Of a DNA stretch of 5,643 bases, positions 1-5,500 are shown in pieces. This DNA is from an uncultured Flavobacteriales bacterium. GTDB lineage: Bacteria; Bacteroidota; Bacteroidia; Flavobacteriales_D; Sanyastnellaceae. The notes beneath the pieces are model-generated. The model ran no database searches. It was not told the origin of the DNA and worked only from the letters and a program-made list of their open reading frames with translations. The position numbers were made by a program, and so were the translations under genes. Numbering within the stretch: the stretch's first letter is position 1; each line of letters begins with the position of its first letter. The stretch spans positions 1-5,643 of the forward strand of contig CALKHD010000038.1 in assembly GCA_938092195.1 (NCBI GenBank). The letters run 5' to 3'.

Positions 1-549
1 AAAATGCCGAGCCAACCCTTCCAAATCAATGACCTGCTCACCCGCACTTCTGAGCGATTGGATGACTTCGGTTTTTGCGGAACCCGTGTATCCGCCAACC
101 CGAACCAACGGCCATTCGTGGCCCATGAGCTCCGGCAGGCTCTGCTTGTAAGCCTTGTACCCTCCTTTCAGCAAAAACACCGGGAGTCCCGCCGTGCGCA
201 ACAACCACCCCATGGACCCGCTTCTCATTCCACCGCGCCAACAGTACAGGTGAATGGGCCTTCGATAGGGATGCTCCGCAAACTTGGCCCTGGCTTCTTT
301 GACAATGGCGGCCATTTTCGGGCCAATGAATTCCAAGCCTTTGTCTACGGCTGATTCCCGCCCGACCTGCTTGTATAACGTCCCCACCTCGGCGCGTTCT
401 TGATCGGTGAAGAGGGGAAAGGAAATGGCCCCTGGGATGTGGGCTTCGGCGAACTCTCCTGGGGAGCGAACATCCAGCAAGAGCGCACCTTCCTCCCTGG
501 CTCCAGTTAAGAAATCCTCTACCTCCACAATGCGCTCTGGTACCGCCAT
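1..549 (-). CDS. mnmH: tRNA 2-selenouridine synthase MnmH/SelU, N-terminal 183 residues (cut by left edge)
   Basis: This enzyme replaces the sulfur of 2-thiouridine with selenium at the wobble position of certain tRNAs, using selenophosphate; in known members the route passes through a geranylated intermediate. It acts in the cytoplasm. The visible part is an N-terminal rhodanese domain: a DVR motif at residues 26-28, VGTLYKQVGR at 55-64, and the active-site loop CWRGGMRS at 103-110 with the presumed catalytic Cys103. The second domain then begins with a P-loop, GGYTGSAKT at 152-160, followed by DLEGLA at 175-180, which is typical of the family. The usual length is about 350 residues, so roughly half is missing beyond the edge. 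The start is the ATG at 547-549. An in-frame TAA lies at 598-600, and no other ATG lies between them. A G-rich stretch precedes the start at a rather long distance. One oddity is that the P-loop has Ala158 where Gly is expected. The gene is divergent from the exported-protein gene starting at 632. Family assignment is secure. Confidence 0.95.
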   Translation of the reverse strand, partial: MAVPERIVEVEDFLTGAREEGALLLDVRSPGEFAEAHIPGAISFPLFTDQERAEVGTLYKQVGRESAVDKGLEFIGPKMAAIVKEARAKFAEHPYRRPIHLYCWRGGMRSGSMGWLLRTAGLPVFLLKGGYKAYKQSLPELMGHEWPLVRVGGYTGSAKTEVIQSLRSAGEQVIDLEGLARHF

Positions 550-631
550 CCCCGCGAAGGTAATCCCCCCTTCAGGGGTTTTGGCACGATGGTTGTTTTA
601 ACAGAAAGCGTACACATTCAACTGCGACACC
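550..631. promoter_or_regulatory. divergent intergenic region between mnmH and the 632-1345 gene
   Basis: These 82 bp separate two divergently oriented starts, so promoters for both genes should lie here unless they extend into coding sequence. I see no clear match to the Bacteroidota promoter consensus (TTTG and TAnnTTTG) on either strand. A short CCCC/GGGG inverted repeat with loop TTCA sits at about 573-584, but a 4-bp stem is weak. No Shine-Dalgarno sequence is apparent before the ATG at 632. The promoter role is inferred from gene arrangement only. Confidence 0.35.
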
Positions 632-1345
632 ATGACACGATACATTTCCCCTTTTGTTCTCCTTGCCGCGGTGAGCTTGTCCCCTAACCTCTCCGCACAA
701 AGCAACTTCAGTCCACCCAATGCACCGGAGGTTTGCGCCTCTTGTGAGCATGAATGCGAGCAGAACAACCGCTTTGCTTCCAAACAAGAACGGCTGAGGA
801 TTGCAGCTGAGACCCGGATGCTGGAAAACCGAGCCCGCCGAGACCGAGCCGCCGCTCGCCTCTTGCAATCACAACGCGCCGTGGCTCAAGAAGAGAAGCG
901 GCGCATTCAAGCCGACCGAAGGGCCATCCTAAGTGAGGCAAAGCAAAGGGAATGGGCGCACCGAAGGGCCAACGTGACCCTGAACAACCTCACGGGCAAC
1001 CTGCAGCGCCATCACACCTTGGTTCTGCAAAACGTCACGGGGATCGACCCCAAACACACGGTTGCACAAGTGCATCAAATCCTGGCCAATGGCCAAGGCC
1101 TGGACTTTGTGAACCCTTTGAAGATCAAGCGTAAGTATCGCACGCACAAAAAGTTAGACCCCAACTTTATTCGTACGCGTGGCGTCCTTCATGCCTCCAT
1201 TCACAGAGAAACACTGAATGAATATGGCCGATTTGTTCGATTGGTAATCAAGGACCACACGGGGAGCATTGTTTACGATGCCCGTTACGAGAACATGCAC
1301 TTTGGAGAAATGCTCGCCCCTCTTGAGGGCATGCCCTCACTCTAA
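632..1345 (+). CDS. unrecognised exported protein with Cys/His cluster and charged helical region
   Basis: I do not recognise this 237-residue protein. It begins with a clear signal peptide: TRY, then a hydrophobic core at residues 5-20, with likely cleavage after Ala22 (LSA|QS). Mature Cys35, Cys38, His40 and Cys42 form the cluster CASCEHEC. This could bind metal or form disulfides; it is not a c-type haem motif because Glu, not His, follows Cys38. Residues about 50-112 are very rich in Arg, Glu, Ala and Gln and lack Pro and Gly, as in a long helix or coiled coil. Residues 115-160 look amphipathic, and the C-terminal part (about 180-228) has alternating hydrophobic residues that suggest beta strands, including RFVRLVIKDHTGSIVYD at 200-216. 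No T9SS tail and no lipobox are visible, so a periplasmic location is the simplest inference. The gene stands alone: divergent from mnmH, convergent with the CotH gene, and followed 18 bp downstream by a terminator hairpin. Coding is supported by the signal peptide and a long uninterrupted frame. The function is unknown. Confidence 0.85.
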   Translation: MTRYISPFVLLAAVSLSPNLSAQSNFSPPNAPEVCASCEHECEQNNRFASKQERLRIAAETRMLENRARRDRAAARLLQSQRAVAQEEKRRIQADRRAILSEAKQREWAHRRANVTLNNLTGNLQRHHTLVLQNVTGIDPKHTVAQVHQILANGQGLDFVNPLKIKRKYRTHKKLDPNFIRTRGVLHASIHRETLNEYGRFVRLVIKDHTGSIVYDARYENMHFGEMLAPLEGMPSL

Positions 1346-1363
1346 AGCCATAGGCCGATCACC

Positions 1364-1401
1364 AGCGCCCGCTCCCATTCAAGGAGTGGGCGTTGTTGCT
1401 T
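1364..1401 (+). terminator. intrinsic terminator after the 632-1345 gene
   Basis: An inverted repeat pairs CGCCCGCTCC (1366-1375) with GGAGTGGGCG (1383-1392): 10 bp including one G-U pair, with a 7-nt loop (CATTCAA). It can extend by A1364-T1394 and a G-U pair. It starts 18 bp after the TAA at 1343-1345 and is followed by the T-rich tail TTGTTGCTT, which is interrupted and therefore only moderately strong. On the minus strand no T-tract follows, so it should work only for plus-strand transcripts. Confidence 0.7.
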
Positions 1402-1405
1402 GGAC

Positions 1406-1528
1406 TCATTTTCGAGAGAGCCCCGACTGAGTCAGACCCAGATAACGCCCCAAGCTCACCACAGCCAAATGGGCCACGGAAATCAAACCAAAACAGAGAT
1501 AGGCATCGAGGAGTGTAGTGAGCAACAT
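1406..1528 (-). CDS. possible 40-residue single-helix membrane peptide
   Basis: A short reading frame runs from ATG (1526-1528) to TGA (1406-1408) in the gap downstream of the CotH gene. Its product has a continuous hydrophobic segment at about residues 11-26 (core LCFGLISVAHLAVVSL), then GRYLGLTQSGLSRK with a positively charged end, as expected of a small inner-membrane peptide or the remnant of a larger membrane protein. An in-frame TAA lies nine codons upstream of the ATG. No Shine-Dalgarno sequence is visible. A frame this short can arise by chance, and I do not recognise a family. Confidence 0.2.
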   Translation of the reverse strand: MLLTTLLDAYLCFGLISVAHLAVVSLGRYLGLTQSGLSRK

Positions 1529-1656
1529 CAGGACTGGATTTGCATTCCATTACGGACAAGCACAGCCATTGGTTACACATTATGCTTTTTTCCTTGGGGG
1601 GCGTTGCACTTTTTGAGCACCACCATGCTTCTTCAGATAGACGACCTTAAGAGTGC

Positions 1657-4600
1657 TCAGCGCACCACAAACCGGGCACTCCGTGCGCCATCGCGGGTGA
1701 CCATTTGTGCGGCGTAGACGCCCGGCGACCAGAACGACGCATCGAGCACAAAGGGCAAGACAACATCTTGGGCAGAAAAGCAAAGCTGCCCTGCCGATGT
1801 GAACACCCTGACGTCGCCTTCTCCCACTCCGGTGAGCACCACTGGACCCGATGTTGGGTTGGGCACGACCGACAAGGCGGCCACCTCCCCCAAGGACGCA
1901 CCGGCATCGATGGCAACCACCTGACCTTCATCCTCATTTGGCCATGCGAAAGGCTCGGTGATGAGCGTGCATTCGCCATTGGAGGCCGTCAAGATGTATT
2001 CGCCCTCTTCGCTCGGCGCGTGGTCCATTCCTTGACCCACCAGAATTCCATCGAAATACCATTGGTAAATCAGCGGACTTGTTGCGCCTGCAACCTGGGC
2101 TGAGAGCCCGTCACCGCTGGCCACCACTGCAAGTTCGGTTCCCTCCATGCAGGCCCCGAAAATGGCGTAGAACGAATCGTCCTGTTGCAAGGCCACTTCG
2201 ATGAAAGGATCGCTTGGATCCACCAAGCCCAAGTCCACATGAATGTTGCTCTGCCAATTCAAAAACCCATATCCCGGGCCCGGAATGGCCGCCAATCGGA
2301 TGGGACACTCGCCAAAGTATTGTCCGGACCAGCCTGTGCCCAACTGGTGCATCTCGTTGACCGTGACTTCCCCTGCAAAAGGTGGAGACCAATTCAACGT
2401 TACCATTTTGGGCGCGTCATATCCGAATTCATCTTGGACTTGAATCCGCTCTGGATTGGCGCGCTCCTCGTTGTGGTTGCGCATGAGCTCCAATCGGCTT
2501 TGCCAATAGTTGATGGACGCGGGTGACTCCCACTCGTCGATGTGATGCACCATGGCCGGAGCCATGTTGGCAGCGGTGTTGGCCAACCTCACATCAAACA
2601 GGTCCGGTGAAAACTTGGTCTCCAGCAAATCACACGTGCGGGTGGCGAACTCACACCGGTAATGGTCGTCGGCCAGAACCTTTCGAAACAGGTCAGTGAA
2701 CCGAGAAGCGTAAGGCGGATTGAGGGTCAAGTTGAGGTAGTTCTCATAGGGGCTCGTTCCCCATGCACCGAAGCAGGCATCGGTGTCGTACAGCATGGGC
2801 CTCCACAATCCATCTCCGCTGTTGGCCCGGAAAAACTTGACGTTGTTCTGCCCCCAAGGAGCGGCAATCCAATCCACATTCTGCCCGTGAATCTCGAAGA
2901 TGTGGTAATCGATGTAGCTCGACACATCAAAGTGTTGGTCAAAGGCTTCTCGAAATCCAAGAGAACCGTCTGGCCACTCCAGCATGGGGTCCACCGTGGC
3001 CTCGAATGCACTCGGTCCCCCATTCAACGAGGTGAAGGCACTCACAAGGTCCACCTCGTTCTTGTCCCAGCCCAAATTGTCCTCGACCATCTGCTCATCA
3101 GCCTTTTCGCGGGCTCCGTACACCCCCCAGTAATCCCCATTCAGGTACACTTCAACGGGCCTCCAACCGGAGGCAAAGACATGGGTTTCCAGAGCCAACT
3201 CACCATAAAAGGCGTCTTGGAACTTGTTTTCCCAAGAGGCTTGCCCCCCGTTTCTCAGGTTTAGATTGCCAAATTCATGAATGTCGGGCTTGGAGAAGAA
3301 CACATCATGTTGGAGGGGTCCGGTGTAGTTCTTTTTGAAATCCAGCCGGAACGACCGCTGGGGTTCCGCCCTTGACCACCCACCGTGGATTTCCAGATCC
3401 AAGCGAGCATTGACCACCGGCACACCCAAATCATCGAACCAGGTTAACCGACTCTCCCTGGACCAAGGCTCCCAGAAATTGGAACCGAAAAAAGGATAGT
3501 CATTGCCGGCATTGGGACCAGACACGTAAATGCCGGTGTTCCAATCCCACAGGTGATCAGGGTGGGTGATGATGCTGACTTTTTGGAGACCCGTGGAAGG
3601 TTCATCTATGAAATACGTGCGGTCTACGGTCTCACTGGGAACCAAACCCTCTCCGAATGCACGAACGCTGAGCACCGTGGTTTGGGAAGGTGTCCAGAAT
3701 CCGGTGAACACCAAAGAGGACTCAGTGGGCTCCGACCCGTCGGTGGTGAACCGGAGGGTCATGGGTGGCAAATTCTGTCCGGGAGCGCCAGAAGGCACTC
3801 CTGGAGCCGCCTCCACGGAGGTTGATGTGAACCACCCCGAGGCGGGCTCGACAATTGGCGCCGGCGCTATCTGAGACAGGCAAACTCCGGAATTGGGCTC
3901 ACCCGGAGTGGGGTCGGTATAAAAGCACCAATCCTCTGACCCATCTGACCTCCCCATAGACAGAGTCGACCTAAGCTCTTGAGGCAGTGTCGCCAGGTCC
4001 AACAGCTCTCCATCTGCGGTCGAAAGAATGACGGGCTCTCCTGGCTTGAGCTTGAAATTGGTGTGGAATTCAGAAGGCTCCGGCGCCCACCAATTGGGAA
4101 GGCCTCCATAGGGGACCGGTGTGGACTGTGAACGGGCCAAAGCCAAAAATGGTCGAGCGGTGAAATCCGATGAGTTGGCATTGTCATTGTGGACCTGAAC
4201 CGCCAGAACATTGGTTCCGGAAATCAACCATTCACGGGGGTCAAAGGGCACAGACTCGGGGATGCCCCCTCCGTACAAGACCGCCTCGTGCAGCCCCCCA
4301 GCATTGGCATTGTGGGCGACTGAAACGTCCTGCATCGTCTGCGATCGGGCCACTTCATGGCCGTTCAAAAATGCGACATAGCCATCGTCGTAATCCACCG
4401 CGAGCAAGCCGTGAATGAGTTCATCAGGATTCACCACGATGAAACTTTTGCGCATGAACACCACTTCGGCATTCACCTCTACAGCGTCGTCATTGTCTCC
4501 ATACCCAATGCTACCGGGGCCACTGAGCCATGAAGCATCATCAAATTCGAGCGTTCGCCAGTCTGTATTGAGCGCTTGATTGGGAACCATATAGCGCCAC

Positions 4601-4947
4601 ATCTCCTGATCATCCACAGGGCACTCCCAGTGATGAACCAGGCCTACATCCCGACCGGAACACAAGAACAAAATCCGCTCATTCGGGCCGAGCATCACAT
4701 CGGGCAGGCTCCATTTCTCCCAATTGTCCGGATCGTCAGAGAGTCGCATGGACGACAACGAGACCGGCTCTTGCCCTTGGTTGATGAGTTCGATCCAATC
4801 TTCTCCGCGCCCAAGACCGTCCTCCAAGTCCCCAAAAGGATGCACTTCCGAAATGCGAACCTGACCCTTCAAAGCCCAAGAAGAAGTCAGTGCGATACAC
4901 AGGATGCACATCCATTTTTTCCAACCGGAGAAAACCCTTTTGTCCAT
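1657..4947 (-). CDS. exported CotH kinase-family protein with lamin-tail domain and T9SS sorting tail
   Basis: This 1096-residue protein has a signal peptide (residues 1 to about 28; Arg/Lys start, hydrophobic core MCILCIAL, cleavage near ALKG|Q). A lamin-tail domain occupies about 30-100 (ISEVHPFGD, DWIELINQG) and resumes at about 293-354 (FHTNFKLKPGE ... PTPGEPNSG). Between the halves sits a beta-sandwich, ligand-binding-like insert (MRKSF, VDYDDGYVAFLNG, GTNVLAVQVHNDN). A chitobiase-C-like domain follows at about 362-447 (RFTTDGSEPT). The CotH domain spans about 455-825: RSFRLDFKKNYTG, NLNLRNGG, VEVYLNGDYWGVYG, and LYDTDACFG with Asp721 and Asp723, probably the metal-binding pair. An InlB/'bacterial repeat'-like domain (848-930), an Ig-like domain (935-1000) and a T9SS type A tail (1027-1096; VVPNPTSGP) complete it. 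Spore-coat CotH is a protein kinase; cargo with this architecture is expected at the cell surface or secreted. Substrate and activity here are inference. The ATG start is supported by the signal peptide directly after it and an A-rich leader. It has no operon partner in the window. Confidence 0.93.
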   Translation of the reverse strand: MDKRVFSGWKKWMCILCIALTSSWALKGQVRISEVHPFGDLEDGLGRGEDWIELINQGQEPVSLSSMRLSDDPDNWEKWSLPDVMLGPNERILFLCSGRDVGLVHHWECPVDDQEMWRYMVPNQALNTDWRTLEFDDASWLSGPGSIGYGDNDDAVEVNAEVVFMRKSFIVVNPDELIHGLLAVDYDDGYVAFLNGHEVARSQTMQDVSVAHNANAGGLHEAVLYGGGIPESVPFDPREWLISGTNVLAVQVHNDNANSSDFTARPFLALARSQSTPVPYGGLPNWWAPEPSEFHTNFKLKPGEPVILSTADGELLDLATLPQELRSTLSMGRSDGSEDWCFYTDPTPGEPNSGVCLSQIAPAPIVEPASGWFTSTSVEAAPGVPSGAPGQNLPPMTLRFTTDGSEPTESSLVFTGFWTPSQTTVLSVRAFGEGLVPSETVDRTYFIDEPSTGLQKVSIITHPDHLWDWNTGIYVSGPNAGNDYPFFGSNFWEPWSRESRLTWFDDLGVPVVNARLDLEIHGGWSRAEPQRSFRLDFKKNYTGPLQHDVFFSKPDIHEFGNLNLRNGGQASWENKFQDAFYGELALETHVFASGWRPVEVYLNGDYWGVYGAREKADEQMVEDNLGWDKNEVDLVSAFTSLNGGPSAFEATVDPMLEWPDGSLGFREAFDQHFDVSSYIDYHIFEIHGQNVDWIAAPWGQNNVKFFRANSGDGLWRPMLYDTDACFGAWGTSPYENYLNLTLNPPYASRFTDLFRKVLADDHYRCEFATRTCDLLETKFSPDLFDVRLANTAANMAPAMVHHIDEWESPASINYWQSRLELMRNHNEERANPERIQVQDEFGYDAPKMVTLNWSPPFAGEVTVNEMHQLGTGWSGQYFGECPIRLAAIPGPGYGFLNWQSNIHVDLGLVDPSDPFIEVALQQDDSFYAIFGACMEGTELAVVASGDGLSAQVAGATSPLIYQWYFDGILVGQGMDHAPSEEGEYILTASNGECTLITEPFAWPNEDEGQVVAIDAGASLGEVAALSVVPNPTSGPVVLTGVGEGDVRVFTSAGQLCFSAQDVVLPFVLDASFWSPGVYAAQMVTRDGARSARFVVR
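1660..1869 (-). other. T9SS type A C-terminal sorting domain within the CotH-family protein
   Basis: Residues 1027-1096 show the usual order of this family (Por secretion tail, TIGR04183): VVPNPTSGPVVL, then the strands VRVFTSAGQL, a middle strand, the SPGVYAAQM motif and a final basic strand ARFVVR. Such tails direct proteins across the outer membrane through the type IX machinery, usually with cleavage and attachment to surface lipopolysaccharide or release. This is the main taxonomic marker in the window. Confidence 0.92.
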
Positions 4948-4957
4948 TTTCGAAAAT
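4946..4957. repeat. 12-bp perfect palindrome over the CotH gene start codon
   Basis: ATTTTCGAAAAT reads the same on both strands, and its left end covers two bases of the minus-strand ATG (4945-4947). On the minus strand it supplies the A-rich bases directly before the start, which is common in Bacteroidota initiation regions. It could be an operator or a start-masking element, but AT-rich palindromes of this size also occur by chance. Confidence 0.35.
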
Positions 4958-5072
4958 TAAACGCTAGAATCAACAACGAATGCCCCGGGGTCGCAAGGCT
5001 ATTGACACCATGACCGGTCTTTCTATTTTGACCATGAGTTGGGTCTGAAATGAGTTTGCTCTAGCTTGAAGC
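4948..5072. promoter_or_regulatory. divergent intergenic region between the CotH gene and the membrane-protein gene
   Basis: These 125 bp lie between two divergent starts and should carry both promoters. Reading rightwards, TATTTTG at 5024-5030 is close to, but one base short of, the Bacteroidota -7 element TAnnTTTG, and it lies about 43 bp before the ATG at 5073. The region also contains the palindromes CCCCGGGG (4983-4990) and GACCGGTC (5012-5019). The promoter role is inferred from arrangement, and no element is convincing alone. Confidence 0.4.
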
Positions 5073-5468
5073 ATGGCCTCGGCTTTACAACTGATTCAAT
5101 TCGTCTTTTGGAATGCAGCAGCAGCCATGGTCTTTCTGGTCCCCCACGAAATCATGCGCGGTGAGCATGTGGACGGGTTCATGCGACCGCTACTGGCGAT
5201 GTCGATTCTTCTCTACTTGATTCTGGACCGGCAATGCCGCAGAACCCCACCTTTCGGACACCCCATACTCTTGCAATGGACCCGTGGATTTCACTTTCTC
5301 TTTTGGGCTGAAATGCTCATGGAAGCGGTCATATTCACCCTATTGGACTTTCATGACACTCCATCAAACGACCCTTACTTTATGACCTTTTGGGCCTGTA
5401 CCGCTTTGTGGCTGATGGGAGGATGGCCTTGGCTCACCCACCGATACCATCGAAAAAGGCGGACCTAA
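5073..5468 (+). CDS. unrecognised four-helix integral membrane protein
   Basis: I do not recognise a family for this 131-residue protein. Its sequence is dominated by four hydrophobic segments: about 6-23 (LQLIQFVFWNAAAAMVFLV), 37-52 (MRPLLAMSILLYLIL), 71-91 (FHFLFWAEMLMEAVIFTLL) and 103-120 (FMTFWACTALWLMGGWPWL). Polar loops carry His25-Glu26, Glu31-His32 and several basic residues, and the tail HRYHRKRRT is strongly basic. That tail and the basic loop RQCRR at 53-57 suggest both lie on the cytoplasmic side, although the positive-inside rule is then only approximately met. Tryptophan and phenylalanine are abundant. The start at 5073 follows a weak GAAG-like sequence and opens directly into the first helix. 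The gene is divergent from the CotH gene, and its TAA at 5466-5468 lies inside the loop of the terminator. Coding is supported by the even spacing of helices and a clean end at a terminator. The function is unknown. Confidence 0.8.
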   Translation: MASALQLIQFVFWNAAAAMVFLVPHEIMRGEHVDGFMRPLLAMSILLYLILDRQCRRTPPFGHPILLQWTRGFHFLFWAEMLMEAVIFTLLDFHDTPSNDPYFMTFWACTALWLMGGWPWLTHRYHRKRRT

Positions 5469-5480
5469 AGCCCGCCTTTT
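5454..5480. terminator. bidirectional intrinsic terminator
   Basis: AAAAGGCGG (5454-5462) pairs perfectly with CCGCCTTTT (5472-5480), giving a 9-bp stem with a 9-nt loop. The A-run at 5453-5457 gives a T-tract when read leftwards, and the T-run at 5477-5480 gives one when read rightwards, so it can end transcripts from both convergent genes. The stop codon of the 5073-5468 gene lies in the loop, so the last codons of that gene form part of the hairpin. Confidence 0.8.
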
Positions 5481-5483
5481 CCT

Positions 5484-5500
5484 GCTCAATTGGTTTGAGC
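5484..5500 (-). terminator. small hairpin directly after the right-edge gene's stop
   Basis: GCTCAA (5484-5489) and TTGAGC (5495-5500) form a 6-bp stem with a 5-nt loop, touching the minus-strand stop codon at 5501-5503. There is no T-tract of its own. It lies 3 bp from the bidirectional terminator and may protect the 3' end or assist termination. The stem is short, so chance is possible. Confidence 0.4.

Larger units (their letters stand above)
1346..1656. other. 311-bp gap between convergent genes
   Basis: This stretch lies between the stop of the 632-1345 gene and the stop of the CotH gene on the other strand. It contains the terminator at 1364-1401 and one possible short minus-strand reading frame (1406-1528). 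I see no tRNA, no repeat array and no good hairpin plus T-tract for the CotH gene's transcript reading leftwards. The T-rich run at 1583-1590 lacks a GC-rich stem before it. The rest shows nothing I can assign. Confidence 0.6.

Noticed and set aside
4..354. Plus-strand open frame of 116 codons at the left edge
   Set aside because: It lies opposite mnmH, whose minus-strand product has clear rhodanese and P-loop motifs; the plus-strand translation shows no domain-like pattern.
734..757. Possible c-type haem site in the 632-1345 protein
   Set aside because: The motif is CASCE, not CxxCH; the His follows one residue too late.
1400..1717. Plus-strand 105-codon frame between the convergent genes
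   Set aside because: It starts with TTG inside the terminator tail, overlaps the 3' end of the CotH gene and shows no domain-like composition.
1580..1783. Cys-rich minus-strand frame resembling a small zinc-binding protein
   Set aside because: It is a shifted frame of the T9SS tail region; the Cys codons come from the Ala/Gln/Val-rich coding of the real frame, and the start lies inside that gene.
2662..3264. Plus-strand open frame of 200 codons inside the CotH gene
   Set aside because: It is antisense to the CotH domain, which has recognisable motifs throughout; the frame stays open because of the codon composition of the real gene.
4983..4990. CCCCGGGG palindrome
   Set aside because: It is only 8 bp with no symmetric flanks and no clear relation to a start or promoter element.
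4576..5013. Plus-strand open frame of 145 codons crossing the CotH gene start
   Set aside because: It is antisense to the signal peptide and lamin-tail region and has no signal, domain or sensible start context.
5007..5037. Direct repeat ACCATGA spaced 24 bp apart in the divergent gap
   Set aside because: Seven bases repeated twice is expected by chance at this length, and no third copy is present.
5010..5048. 12-codon leader peptide frame upstream of the membrane-protein gene
   Set aside because: It is very short, with no attenuator hairpin, no codon run and no Shine-Dalgarno sequence.
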